Assembly: GCA_034506175.1 (NCBI GenBank) | Contig: JAPDQB010000024.1 | Coordinates: 1 to 64,000 of the forward strand | DNA length: 64,000 nucleotides | Source: a candidate division KSB1 bacterium | GTDB lineage: Bacteria > Zhuqueibacterota > Zhuqueibacteria > Zhuqueibacterales > Zhuqueibacteraceae | Reading direction: 5' to 3' | Part shown: in pieces, positions 45,189 to 53,872 of the stretch | Numbering within the stretch: the stretch's first letter is position 1 | Layout: every line of letters starts with the position of its first letter | Program-made: the position numbers and the translations under genes | The notes under the pieces: generated by a model | Seen by the model: only the letters and a program-made list of their open reading frames with translations | Told to the model about the DNA's origin: nothing | Databases searched by the model: none

Positions 45189-45980
45189 TTACACGAATCC
45201 GTAAGTGTTTGATTGGCCGCCGTCAATGGCAATCGTTTGGCCATTGAGATAGCTAACCTCCTCGCTGAGTAAGAAGGCAACGACTTTGGCGACTTCTTCT
45301 GGGTTTCCCAAACGTTTGGTCGGATTGAATTGCGCGTATTCCATCTCTGCTTTCTTGGGATCGGCAGGGTTCACCTGCTTGAACGCTTCGGCTACCATTG
45401 GAGTGAGAATAGCGCCTGGAGCAATCGCGTTGGTCACAATTCCGTAGCGAGCGTACTCGAGAGCAGCATTCTTGGTCATGCCGGACACAGCGTGTTTGCT
45501 GGCGACATAAGCAGTCTGATTCATCACACCACGAATGCCGCCTACTGACGCAACGTTCACAATCCGTCCGTATTGTTGATTCTTCATGACGGGAATGACG
45601 TATCGCATTCCGTAGTAAACTCCCATCAGGTTGATGTCTATGACCTTCTTGAAGATGTTGACATCGTATTCCGTCATGCCGGCCTGCTTTCCTTCGATTC
45701 CGGCATTATTGTAGAGACCGTCAACACGATCGAATGCTTTGATCGTTTCATCAACGTAACGCTTGACGTCCTCCTCTTTAGAAACATCGGCGGTGACAGT
45801 AATGATTCCTGCTGATGGAAACTGCGAGTTGACCTCTTTTTGGGCTTCTCGCAATCCCTTATCATTGTAGTCCACGAGTGCAAGGCTTGACCCGCGAGAA
45901 GCAAGCTCCTTTGCTGCCGCGAGTCCAAGACCCATCGCCGCACCGGTGATGATCACGACTCTATTTTCGAAGTTGTTCAT
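45189..45980 (-). CDS. Short-chain dehydrogenase/reductase
   Basis: A 263-residue classical SDR: cofactor loop TGAAMGLGLAAAKEL, NNAGIEGK, the catalytic Ser region VNVASVGG, and the active-site YVASK. The C-terminus LNGQTIAIDGGQSNTYG is typical. Asp in LVDYND after the second strand suggests NAD rather than NADP. Either ATG 45986 or 45980 may be used; the latter has the better nine-base spacing to AGGAG. The substrate is unknown. Confidence 0.88.
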   Translation of the reverse strand: MNNFENRVVIITGAAMGLGLAAAKELASRGSSLALVDYNDKGLREAQKEVNSQFPSAGIITVTADVSKEEDVKRYVDETIKAFDRVDGLYNNAGIEGKQAGMTEYDVNIFKKVIDINLMGVYYGMRYVIPVMKNQQYGRIVNVASVGGIRGVMNQTAYVASKHAVSGMTKNAALEYARYGIVTNAIAPGAILTPMVAEAFKQVNPADPKKAEMEYAQFNPTKRLGNPEEVAKVVAFLLSEEVSYLNGQTIAIDGGQSNTYGFV

Positions 45981-46065
45981 AGTCATTTTCTCCTTTTTGG
46001 GCAAAGGTGTAATGCGGCTTGGTTCTTTTCACCCGCCTGTTCCAAGCCGCACCATTCGCCAGATT

Positions 46066-46644
46066 CTATTTTGCCAAGCCGATTTGCTTCATGTAGGTCT
46101 GATTATCCCAGAACAGATGTTCTGCAATCATGACCCCATTTTCCCAAACGCCGACGGTTGCCATCGGCATTTTGAACGCCTTGCCGGTTGGCTGGATGAA
46201 TTTGCCACCGCCGATGGGCATGGGCTTGGTAAATGTGCCTTCAAAAACTCCGGTAACGGCCGTGTACTTTCCGGAACCGAATCGAATGGGATGCTCCTTG
46301 ATTCTCGTGTCAGGCGCGTGGACGAACAAGGCTTTCAAGTCTTCAATGTGCACGTCGAGGCCTTGCGTCATGTGTCCATCTGGCCAATACACCTTGATGT
46401 CTTTCGCATGGCTCTCGTGAAACCGTGTCCATTGTTGGTTGCTGAATACGGTATAATCGAGCGTATCGAAAGTCGCCAGATTCTGCTCAATCATAGCGCG
46501 CTCATCTTGAATCTGTTTCAGCTCGGCTTTCATCGCCTGTATCTCCGGCGTGTCGCCGCCGGTGCAGCCGATGAACAAAGAAAGCAGCAAGCCAAGTAGG
46601 AGCACCCAAAGTACTCCGAATGAGCCAACCCGTGCATTTTTCAT
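46066..46644 (-). CDS. SnoaL-like lipoprotein, paralogue 1
   Basis: A 192-residue protein: a lipoprotein signal ending LFIGC, a coiled helix (EIQAMKAELKQIQDERAM), and a SnoaL/NTF2-like alpha+beta barrel (DIKVYWPDGHMTQGLDVHIE, TAVTGVFEGTFTKPMPIGGG, MATVGVWENG). SnoaL-like folds bind small hydrophobic molecules and some are cyclases or isomerases. From GGDTPEIQAMKAELK onward it is almost identical, in DNA too, to the gene at 50697-51275, while the signal peptides differ completely. Confidence 0.85.
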   Translation of the reverse strand: MKNARVGSFGVLWVLLLGLLLSLFIGCTGGDTPEIQAMKAELKQIQDERAMIEQNLATFDTLDYTVFSNQQWTRFHESHAKDIKVYWPDGHMTQGLDVHIEDLKALFVHAPDTRIKEHPIRFGSGKYTAVTGVFEGTFTKPMPIGGGKFIQPTGKAFKMPMATVGVWENGVMIAEHLFWDNQTYMKQIGLAK

Positions 46645-46699
46645 GGCAGATCTCCTTGTGAAAAAACGTGAAGTGGTTGATTGAAAAACATCTTATTTC

Positions 46700-47653
46700 C
46701 TATTGCGTCTTATTCAAGAACTCGTATGAACGCCCGAGCAGGAAAACGCGATGAGGGACAGGAATGCCCTTCAGACTGATCTCTGCCGAAGCGACGTTCG
46801 CCGGCGGCTCGGCCAGCAGACGAAACGCCTCCTCCGAAACAAGGAAGCTGTTGTTCATCTGCTTGGTTGCAGCTTCCAGGCGCGCCGCCACGTTGACGGG
46901 ATAGCCGATCACGCTCAACGCGCCCTTCACACCGATGCCCACCTCGCCACAGATGACCCGGCCCACGTGCAACCCCATGCCAACCGCGAGGCGATGGCTA
47001 AAATGGATTTCGAGATAAGTGTCGTTAAAGATCTCGACGTCATCAATGATGTGAAGGCCGGCGCGCACGGCTGAAGCGGCTGCTTCGGCAATCGAGCTTT
47101 CCATTCCGAAGACAACGTAAAGACCATCACCGGCGACTTCGATCACTCTGCCATTGTTCGCGTGGATGATGTTGCGAACCAGCGCGAAGAACCTGTTGAG
47201 AACATGAATGACGTCGAAAGGAAGATGCGATTGGGCAAAGGGCGTAAAGTTTCGGATGTCGAGAAAGAACAGCGCAAGCTCACGCTCTTCGCCAAGGCTT
47301 CTGGTGGCGTCGCAAAAGTCACCGTGCACGTACATCTCCACGTCGGTTTTGTCGCGGATAATGCGGTGGAGCCGGATCGGACCGCCATTCACCCGCGTTT
47401 GACACGCCAATCGCACTCCGACTGGAAACCCCATCTTCCTGGCAAGCGCCAGCTCCGCCTGATTGGGTGGAGTGAGAAATTTTTCTCCCTCTTCGACGAA
47501 TACCCGGCAGGTGGAACACCGCGCATTGCCGCCGCACGCGTGATAGTGCGGAATGCCGGCCGCGAGCGAGGCATCGAGGATGCTCTGGCCGTTTTGAACG
47601 GCCAGCAGGCCATCATTAATAAGTTCAACAGTGAAGGAATTCTCGTTGTCCAT
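46700..47653 (-). CDS. 2Fe-2S ferredoxin fused to a class III nucleotide cyclase
   Basis: A 317-residue soluble fusion. Residues 1-100 form a plant-type ferredoxin with cluster cysteines Cys40, Cys46, Cys49 and Cys84 (ACGGNARCSTCR and LACQT). Residues 120-290 are a class III cyclase domain: metal Asp132 (FFLDIRNFTPF) and Asp176 (VAGDGLYVVFG), and transition-state Asn254/Arg258 (NVAARLEA). The purine-selecting positions are Glu172 and Ser247 rather than Lys/Asp, so the product (cAMP, cGMP or other) is uncertain. The adjacent gene encodes a ferredoxin-reductase-like flavoprotein, suggesting redox control of second-messenger synthesis. Confidence 0.9.
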   Translation of the reverse strand: MDNENSFTVELINDGLLAVQNGQSILDASLAAGIPHYHACGGNARCSTCRVFVEEGEKFLTPPNQAELALARKMGFPVGVRLACQTRVNGGPIRLHRIIRDKTDVEMYVHGDFCDATRSLGEERELALFFLDIRNFTPFAQSHLPFDVIHVLNRFFALVRNIIHANNGRVIEVAGDGLYVVFGMESSIAEAAASAVRAGLHIIDDVEIFNDTYLEIHFSHRLAVGMGLHVGRVICGEVGIGVKGALSVIGYPVNVAARLEAATKQMNNSFLVSEEAFRLLAEPPANVASAEISLKGIPVPHRVFLLGRSYEFLNKTQ

Positions 47654-47754
47654 TTTCCTACCTGCCCACTACTCCTTAAAGACGAGGCGAAGCATGACGT
47701 GCGATCATCGGCTTTCAAAAAAACAAACGCCGTGCATTCGCAAGCCCCACTGCG

Positions 47755-48933
47755 TCATGAAATCCGACCCTTTAGTGACGCTGCAGTGACTGTTTCGCCG
47801 GAGGCAATCAACGCGCGGGCTTCATCGACCTTGCCCCACACGTTCCACAGCAAAACGCCGCGCACGTGATTGTCGGCAAGGTAATAAAGAACTCCGGTTT
47901 GATATTTTTCCTGCCAATCCGCTACGACGTTCAAACGTGAGTCGAGCTCGCCAACCGCTTCATAGCCGATCTCAAACAGATCCGAATAGAAAAACGGAGA
48001 ATGCCTGAAGTTCACAGTGGCCCCGGCCATCGACTGCCCTGCTGCTTTGCCCATGGTGTTGGCAAGGTCTTCATGCTCTACGCGGCGACGCACGCCCAAA
48101 ACGTGATCGTGATAATTGGCAACATCACCAGCGGCAAAGACCTCGGCGTGGCTGGTGCGCAGCGAGTGATCCACAACGATGCCATTGTCCACCTTGATGC
48201 CGGCGGCAACAGCAAGTTCCACATTCGGCACGATGCCGATGCCGGCTACCACCCCATGGGCAGCAATCCGGCGATTGCTCTTGGTCACCAGCTTCAACTC
48301 CGTGCCCTGGCCTTCCAAGTGTGTCACCGATTCTCCGGTAAGCACCGTGACGCCTTTTTGACGATAATAATCGTTCAGAAACGTCACCACATCAGCCGGG
48401 AAGAGGCGATCACAGATTCCCTTCTCAGGCACGATGATGGTCACTTTCTTGCCGTTCATGGCAAGCGCTGCCGCGACTTCGGAGCCGATAAAGCCGCCGC
48501 CGATCACGGCAAATGTGTCATGGCCATCGGCCAAATCCCGCAGCCGTTGATAACTGTCGAATGAACGGAAGTAGATGAGGTGATCACCGCCAAAGGGCAG
48601 CCGGCGCGGGGCGCCGCCGCTGGCCAACAAGAGCTTGTCGAAGGTGTAGGTGATGCCTTGAGCATCAGTTACCTGTTTCGCAGCGAGGGATAATGCCTTG
48701 GCGGTACGGCCAAGATGGAATGTGAGGTTGGCTGGCGGCAACTGACGCATGATCTCGGCCACGGTCTTTTTTCCAGTCCACAGTTGTTTGGACAACGGCG
48801 GCCGGTCATAAGGACGGTGGGCTTCAGCGGCGATCACCCCAATCGAACCGTTGGCATCGACTTCGCGAATGCCCTCGATGGCGGAAGCGGCGGTCATGCC
48901 CCCGCCGACGATTAAATACTTGTAGTGTTCCAT
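47755..48933 (-). CDS. Ferredoxin-reductase-like FAD/NAD(P)H oxidoreductase
   Basis: A 392-residue two-Rossmann flavoprotein of the AIF/rubredoxin-ferredoxin reductase type. FAD loop YLIVGGGMTAASAIEG, the EAHRPYDRPPLSK motif typical of oxygenase-coupled ferredoxin reductases, NAD(P)H loop VIGGGFIGSEVAAAL, and second FAD motif VFAAGDVANYHD. It should pass electrons from NAD(P)H to a 2Fe-2S protein. The only ferredoxin nearby is the domain fused to the cyclase, encoded about 100 bp downstream on the same strand. Confidence 0.9.
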   Translation of the reverse strand: MEHYKYLIVGGGMTAASAIEGIREVDANGSIGVIAAEAHRPYDRPPLSKQLWTGKKTVAEIMRQLPPANLTFHLGRTAKALSLAAKQVTDAQGITYTFDKLLLASGGAPRRLPFGGDHLIYFRSFDSYQRLRDLADGHDTFAVIGGGFIGSEVAAALAMNGKKVTIIVPEKGICDRLFPADVVTFLNDYYRQKGVTVLTGESVTHLEGQGTELKLVTKSNRRIAAHGVVAGIGIVPNVELAVAAGIKVDNGIVVDHSLRTSHAEVFAAGDVANYHDHVLGVRRRVEHEDLANTMGKAAGQSMAGATVNFRHSPFFYSDLFEIGYEAVGELDSRLNVVADWQEKYQTGVLYYLADNHVRGVLLWNVWGKVDEARALIASGETVTAASLKGRIS

Positions 48934-49017
48934 AGCATTTTCCTTGTTCCTTAATTTGCATTATGAAAGCAAAACCCCGATTTTCCTTCATGTTAGAAAA
49001 ACCAATGGGTTTCCACT

Positions 49018-49774
49018 TTACCGCGCTAGGTATCCGCCATCGACAGCATAATAGGCGCCGGTAACAAACGAAGCTTTGGGCGAGCTTAACCAAAGCACCA
49101 GCTCGGCCACTTCTTCAGGTTTGCCCAGGCGACCGATGGGGTGCAAGCCTACGAGTGCATCCATGGCCTCGGCAGTCAGGGTGTTGGTCAATAACGGCGT
49201 CATGATGTAGCCCGGCCCGACGACATTGATGCGAATGTTTTTATCGGCATATTCAAGCGCTGCCGCTTTGGAAAGGCCGACCACGCCATGTTTGGCGGCG
49301 ACATAAGCAGGAGACGATTTGGTCGCCGTTTGTCCGAGGATGGAGGCCATGTTCACAATCGCTCCGCCGCCAGCAGCAAGCATGGCGGGTATTTGATAAC
49401 GCATTCCATAAAACACGCCGGATAAATTGATAGCGATGACTTTATCCCATCCCTCTACCGGATATTCTCCGGTGACGGCAAGCGGCCCGCCGATGCCGGC
49501 ATTGTTGCAGGCGATATGCAGCGCGCCGAACTTTTTAACGGTTTCCTCAACCAGCGACTGGTTGCCTGCCTGCCACACTGGAAGAATCTGATTTGATAAA
49601 GATGGCTTCGCCGCCGTTCTTGAGGAGAATGGCAACGGTTTCGTTTCCGCCTTTTTCGTCAATATCGGCCACCACGACTTTTGCGCCTTCAGCGGCGTAC
49701 TTCAATGCGACTGCACGTCCAATGCCGGAGCCTGCTCCGGTAACGATGGCGACTTTGCTTTCAAGAGCTCTCAT
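49018..49774 (-). pseudogene. SDR oxidoreductase split by a 4-bp duplication
   Basis: A complete SDR except for one frame break. The first frame (from 49774, after AAGGAG) holds KVAIVTGAGSGIGRAVALKY and VVADIDEKGG. The second holds NNAGIGGPLAVTGEYPV, NMASILGQT, active-site YVAAKHG and TGAYYAVDGGYLAR. At the junction (about 49560-49580) the sequence has AGGC repeated twice in GGCAGGCAGGCAACC. Removing one AGGC restores ...SVAG-NQSLVEETVKKFG. The gene is therefore either recently inactivated or mis-assembled at a short repeat. Confidence 0.85.
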
Positions 49775-49787
49775 GTTCCTTTGCTCC

Positions 49788-50657
49788 TTATTTCTTTTGA
49801 TTCGAGAAAGCAGCATCGGAAGCCAGCTTGAGGATGAGGTCCAAGCCGAGCCCCGGAAATTTGCTCTTCACTTTCGACTGAAATTCTTCGGAAGATTTTG
49901 AGGAAGTCAAGGCTTCGTCATAGTAGATGAGATAATTCTTGGTGAACTGCAAGCTCGAGGGATCGTCCTTCAATTCGGGAGTCTTGTGTCCGGCAACGAC
50001 GATCGACGGTTTCAGCGCGGCGATCTTGTCAAGCACTGCAATCCAATCTTTCCGCTCTGCCGGTGTCGTTTCCAACGTCCACGGAAAAATTCCGTCAAAC
50101 ACAATATCGCCGCACACCACCGCTTTGAGCGACGGGATCAAGACATAGGAATTGTTTTTGTCATCTCCCTGCAGCGGCCCAACAATCTGGAGCGTCTCGC
50201 CTTCGAGCGTCAGGGTCGTGCCTTGCAATGGCTCGGGAATAACCGGAGCGGAGGTGAGATTGTCGCCATACATCGGTTTCCATTGCTTGACCTTCGTCTC
50301 CCAGCCTTGCTTGATGTCCTCCACGGTTGCAGGCAATGCCACGATGCGAGCGTTGGGAAATGCCTGCTTGAGAACGTTCAGCCCAAAGTAATGATCGGGA
50401 TGCCAGTGGGTGATATAGATGAAGGTCAGATTCTTTCTGCTCTCAAGAATCGCCGCAGCGACACGATGAGCATCGCTCAACGTGAATTGTGCGTCAATCA
50501 AGAGCGCATCTTTTTCACCCGACACCAGCGCGGAATTGACCCAAAAACCTGCAGGCGACGAGGTGATAACCGTGAGTTGTAATTTGGATTGCGCTGATGC
50601 GGCCGAACTGATGAGCAACATCAGCGCTATAACAAGGGAAAAAATTTTTGTCTTCAT
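49788..50657 (-). CDS. Exported MBL-fold hydrolase, second
   Basis: A 289-residue exported metallo-beta-lactamase-fold protein: signal peptide (LVIALMLLISSAASAQ), zinc motif THWHPDHYFGL, further metal residues in VCGDIVFDG and VVAGHKTPE. It is distinct in sequence from the MBL protein at 42831-43892. It lies between the split SDR and the SnoaL paralogue on the same strand. Confidence 0.85.
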   Translation of the reverse strand: MKTKIFSLVIALMLLISSAASAQSKLQLTVITSSPAGFWVNSALVSGEKDALLIDAQFTLSDAHRVAAAILESRKNLTFIYITHWHPDHYFGLNVLKQAFPNARIVALPATVEDIKQGWETKVKQWKPMYGDNLTSAPVIPEPLQGTTLTLEGETLQIVGPLQGDDKNNSYVLIPSLKAVVCGDIVFDGIFPWTLETTPAERKDWIAVLDKIAALKPSIVVAGHKTPELKDDPSSLQFTKNYLIYYDEALTSSKSSEEFQSKVKSKFPGLGLDLILKLASDAAFSNQKK

Positions 50658-50696
50658 AACGGCTCTCCTTTACCTTAATGCCGGCGTTGCGGCGAG

Positions 50697-51275
50697 TCAC
50701 TTTGCCAATCCAATCTGTTTCATGTATGTCTGATTATCCCAAAAGAGATGTTCCTCCGTCATCACGCCATTTTCCCAAATCCCTATTGTCGCCATCGGCA
50801 TTTTGAACGCCTTGCCGGTTGGCTGGATGAATTTGCCACCGCCGATGGGCATGGGCTTGGTAAATGTGCCTTCAAAAACTCCGGTAACGGCCGTGTACTT
50901 TCCGGAACCGAATCGAATGGGATGCTCCTTGATTCTCGTGTCAGGCGCGTGGACGAACAAGGCTTTCAAGTCTTCAATGTGCACGTCGAGGCCTTGCGTC
51001 GTATGCCCATCGGGCCAATACACTTTGATGTCTTTCGCATGGCTCTCGTGAAACCGTGTCCATTGTTGGTTGCTGAATACGGTAAAATCGAGCGTATCGA
51101 AAGTCGCCAGATTCTGCTCGATCATAGCGCGCTCATCTTGAATCTTTTTCAGCTCGGCTTTCATCGCCTGTATCTCCGGCGTGTCGCCGCCAGAGCAGGA
51201 CGCGAAGCTGATGATCACGACATTTAACAAAAGAGTTGTGATCACGCCGATCGGGTTAGAAGTTGTTTTCTTCAT
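50697..51275 (-). CDS. SnoaL-like lipoprotein, paralogue 2
   Basis: A 192-residue protein with signal peptide ending FASC. The rest is nearly the same as the protein at 46066-46644, including the EIQAMKAELK helix and the IGGGKFIQPTGKAFKMPMA segment. A run of about 190 bp between the two genes is identical. The start at 51275 is where the signal peptide begins; the frame extends further upstream without homology. Confidence 0.85.
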   Translation of the reverse strand: MKKTTSNPIGVITTLLLNVVIISFASCSGGDTPEIQAMKAELKKIQDERAMIEQNLATFDTLDFTVFSNQQWTRFHESHAKDIKVYWPDGHTTQGLDVHIEDLKALFVHAPDTRIKEHPIRFGSGKYTAVTGVFEGTFTKPMPIGGGKFIQPTGKAFKMPMATIGIWENGVMTEEHLFWDNQTYMKQIGLAK

Positions 51276-51451
51276 GGCCAATCTCTTTAAATAAGTGGTT
51301 CGGTATAAATTTAGCCAAATGAATTCGGAGTGCAAAACTTCAGTTTTGCGATGCTAAAGCCTCGCACTCCGTTCGGATGGCTAAACTCATACGTGGTTCG
51401 TGTTACTGACTGGTCACTGCGAATGACCGGTCTGTGATTTTTTGAGTGTCA

Positions 51452-52366
51452 TCACTTGGAGTCCGCCGTCCGTAGAAACGTTCCCTGCTGGAGTTCCTCG
51501 AACGCCTGGCGGAGCTGCTCCTGCGTGTTCATCACAATCGGGCCGTACCACGCCACCGGCTCGTGGAGCGGCTGCCCTGAGATGAGAAGAAATCTGATGC
51601 CATCCTCTCCGGCTTGTACCTCGACTTCGTCGCCGCGGTCAAAAAGTATAAGCGATCGGTTGTCGGCCTGGATTGGAGGCTTGGTGTCCCACCAGCCAAC
51701 AGGCTCGGTCGGCGCCGCCAGCGGACCGGAGGCGTTGCAAAACTTTCCCTCGCCGGCGAAGACATAAGCAAACGCGTGGCGCGTCGTTTCTACCGGCAGA
51801 ATCTTCCGCTTGCCGGAAGGCACGGACACATCCAGATAGACGGGGTTCGACGCGACGCCGTCAACGGGTCCTGTCTTTCCCCAGAAGTTTCCGCTTACTA
51901 CCCGGACGCGCGTGCTATCGTCATCAGTAACCTCCGGAATGTCCACCGCCTTCACTTCCTGATACCGAGGCGCCGTCATTTTGAGCGAGGCCGGAAGGTT
52001 GACCCAAAGCTGAAAACCATGCATCCGTCCGGCCTCATTGCCTTTGGGCATCTCCTGGTGGATGATCCCGCTCCCGGCGGTCATCCACTGGACGTCGCCG
52101 GCGCCGATGACGCCACGGTTGCCGAGGCTGTCACCGTGCTCCACGTTGCCATCGAGAACATAGGTGACCGTCTGGATTCCCCGATGGGGATGCCAGGGAA
52201 AGCCAGCCAGATAATCCTCCGGAACGTCATTGCGGAAATCATCGAGAAGCAGAAAGGGATCGAAATCTGACGTGTTGCCAAAACCGAAGGCGCGCCGCAG
52301 ATGCACTCCTGCGCCTTCGATGGTGGGTTTGGACTTTATCATTCGTTGAATGGGACGAAGAGACAT
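51452..52366 (-). CDS. Pirin-family protein
   Basis: A 304-residue bicupin of the pirin family. The iron site is FPWHPHRGIQTVTYVLDGNV with the downstream VEHGDSLGN and SGIIHQE, giving the three His and one Glu ligands. The C-terminal cupin ends ISGQPLHEPVAWYGPIVMNT. Bacterial pirins are iron proteins, some with quercetin 2,3-dioxygenase activity. GGAGG lies ahead of ATG 52366. Confidence 0.92.
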   Translation of the reverse strand: MSLRPIQRMIKSKPTIEGAGVHLRRAFGFGNTSDFDPFLLLDDFRNDVPEDYLAGFPWHPHRGIQTVTYVLDGNVEHGDSLGNRGVIGAGDVQWMTAGSGIIHQEMPKGNEAGRMHGFQLWVNLPASLKMTAPRYQEVKAVDIPEVTDDDSTRVRVVSGNFWGKTGPVDGVASNPVYLDVSVPSGKRKILPVETTRHAFAYVFAGEGKFCNASGPLAAPTEPVGWWDTKPPIQADNRSLILFDRGDEVEVQAGEDGIRFLLISGQPLHEPVAWYGPIVMNTQEQLRQAFEELQQGTFLRTADSK

Positions 52367-52400
52367 GGGAAACCTCCTTAAAGATGTAGATGCGCTTCCA

Positions 52401-52505
52401 AAAACCAATGGGAAACTCAGGCAGCCGTGACGCAGCAGAGGACATGCGAACCGTGCCGAGCGCTGCTCCTCCCAACGCGGTCACCCGCTCGGCGATCAAA
52501 TCCAC
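52401..52505 (-). pseudogene. Internal fragment of a Dps/ferritin-like gene
   Basis: The minus-strand frame reads DLIAERVTALGGAALGTVRM then SSAASRLPEFP, which is the central helix region of Dps-type mini-ferritins. The start and the remaining helices are absent. At 52506 it abuts, in another frame, a fragment of an unrelated gene. Together they are a scar of deletion. Confidence 0.7.
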
Positions 52506-52506
52506 G

Positions 52507-52605
52507 ATCGCTCATGCCTTCGAAACGATAAATTTCGTCGATGTCAAACTCATCGGGTTGAAGATCGATGCCGTTTTCAAGGCACGTGATACAATCTTTC
52601 TGTCA
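52507..52605 (-). pseudogene. Fragment of a small conserved protein (annotated PRPP-synthetase-like in Bacteroidetes)
   Basis: From the TGA at 52605-52603 the minus strand reads DCITCLENGIDLQPDEFDID then EIYRFEGMSD. This pattern (Leu-Xaa-Pro-Glu-Phe-Xaa-Val-Asp-Glu...Tyr-Arg-Phe-Glu-Gly-Met) is from a small, about 100-residue protein often labelled phosphoribosylpyrophosphate synthetase in Bacteroidetes, although it lacks that enzyme fold. Only the middle survives. Confidence 0.55.
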
Positions 52606-52648
52606 TAACTTTCTCCAAAAGTTAGCGCCATTGGGCATCTTGTCTGCG

Positions 52649-53038
52649 CTACGGTTTGTTAACCTGAATGTTATACTCCTCCATTTCGGTAATCAAATTG
52701 TCTTTCACGACGTATTTTTGAACCCATTCATTGCGAAAAGGCTGGCCGCTTGCTTTTACTGTTCCCGATTCATTCCCGATGACGACCACCGTATCGTCTT
52801 GTGTGATGAATTCATTGGGATTGAATTCAGCGATGCTCAAGTTTTTGAGAATGCCGTCGAAAAACTTTTTTACACCCTCTTTGCCAACCAAAACGGCTTT
52901 GGACAATTGCGGGTTTGCCCCAACATAGGTCCACCGCGATTCCGGGTGAATCGTGTCCAACAAAGCGTTCATGTTTCCTGCTTTAAAAGCGTCAAACATG
53001 CGTTGAACGGTGGCGACGGGATTGTTCTTTGTTTCCAT
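52649..53038 (-). CDS. SnoaL/ketosteroid-isomerase-like protein
   Basis: A 129-residue protein of the NTF2-like superfamily: TVQRMFDAFKAGNMNALLDTI, HPESRWTYVG, VGKEGVKKFFDGIL, and the C-terminal strand KYVVKDNLITEMEEYNIQ. It is unrelated at sequence level to the two SnoaL lipoproteins and lacks a signal peptide. Start at 53038 with GGAG upstream. Ligand unknown. Confidence 0.82.
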   Translation of the reverse strand: METKNNPVATVQRMFDAFKAGNMNALLDTIHPESRWTYVGANPQLSKAVLVGKEGVKKFFDGILKNLSIAEFNPNEFITQDDTVVVIGNESGTVKASGQPFRNEWVQKYVVKDNLITEMEEYNIQVNKP

Positions 53039-53103
53039 GAATTTGCTCCGTATGAAATGCGTTGCAAAAGCGGTGAGAAGATGAAAGTGGTTTTGATTGT
53101 CTG

Positions 53104-53565
53104 TCAAGTGAACTTAAGAAAAGACAGAATCATGTCTCTCTCCAGCGGCAAATTTTCGCCATGCCACAAATCGCGGCCATCTGGTTCCTTGCGAGTATCC
53201 ACATAGATTTCCAAACCATTGCCATCAGGGTCGCCGAAGTACATGGCCCAACTGATCAGATGATCTACAAGGTAGACCGAAACGCCGGCTTCGGTTAGAT
53301 TCTGATAAGCCAGTGCGAAGGACTTTTTGTCCGGCACCTCGAAAGCGACATGGTACAAACCCGTGCTGAACCGCGGCGGTTGCGGGGCGTCCGCTCCCAC
53401 TTGCTGCAAAGCAATCTCATGATGCAATGAACCGCCGCTGAGAAAGGCGTAGTGATCACCAACCATCTCAGTCACTTTCAGGTTGAGAAATTTCGTGTAG
53501 AACGCAACGGCTTTGTGCAAATCGCGCACTTTGAGATGCGCGTGGCCGATTTTTGTGCGATACAT
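53104..53565 (-). CDS. VOC-family dioxygenase/glyoxalase-like protein
   Basis: A 153-residue vicinal-oxygen-chelate protein. The metal ligands are His in KIGHAHLKVRDL, His in GLYHVAFEV and Glu in DPDGNGLEIYVD, as in catechol 2,3-dioxygenase-like (CatE) members. LHHEIALQQVG is also family-typical. The start at 53565 has GAGG ten bases upstream. Possible ring-cleaving or glyoxalase-type detoxification. Confidence 0.87.
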   Translation of the reverse strand: MYRTKIGHAHLKVRDLHKAVAFYTKFLNLKVTEMVGDHYAFLSGGSLHHEIALQQVGADAPQPPRFSTGLYHVAFEVPDKKSFALAYQNLTEAGVSVYLVDHLISWAMYFGDPDGNGLEIYVDTRKEPDGRDLWHGENLPLERDMILSFLKFT

Positions 53566-53679
53566 TGATTGACTCCTCAAGCATCGTAAGAGAACCAGAA
53601 TGATAATGCAATAGACGAAAATACCTTTGTTGTCATTCCGAGTGCTAAACCACTGGCAGTGGCATTTTCAGAATGAAAC

Positions 53680-53860
53680 GTTGTCATCGCGAGGAGCGCT
53701 TTCTGCGACGAAGCGATCTGTTAGCTCCAAGAGATTGCTTCGCTGGAAAGCGCTCGCAATGACTGTTCTTAGCAGGAACGAAGCGAGGAGGCATCCAAGC
53801 CGCATAAACATTGGGCGGAAAAGATTCCTCGCTGCGCTCGAAATGACAATCAAGAGTTTT
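53680..53860. repeat. Intergenic repeat block with inverted motifs
   Basis: This stretch contains GTCATCGCGAGGAGCGCTTT, AGCGATCTGTTAGCTCC, AGATTGCTTCGCTGG and GCTCGCAATGAC. These are inverted variants of a dispersed GATTGCTTCG/CTCGCAATGACA-type repeat common between genes of many environmental bacteria. A second related piece (GATTCCTCGCTGCGCTCGAAATGAC) follows at about 53822-53848. No coding potential. Confidence 0.65.
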
Positions 53861-53872
53861 TCGCATAGGTTC

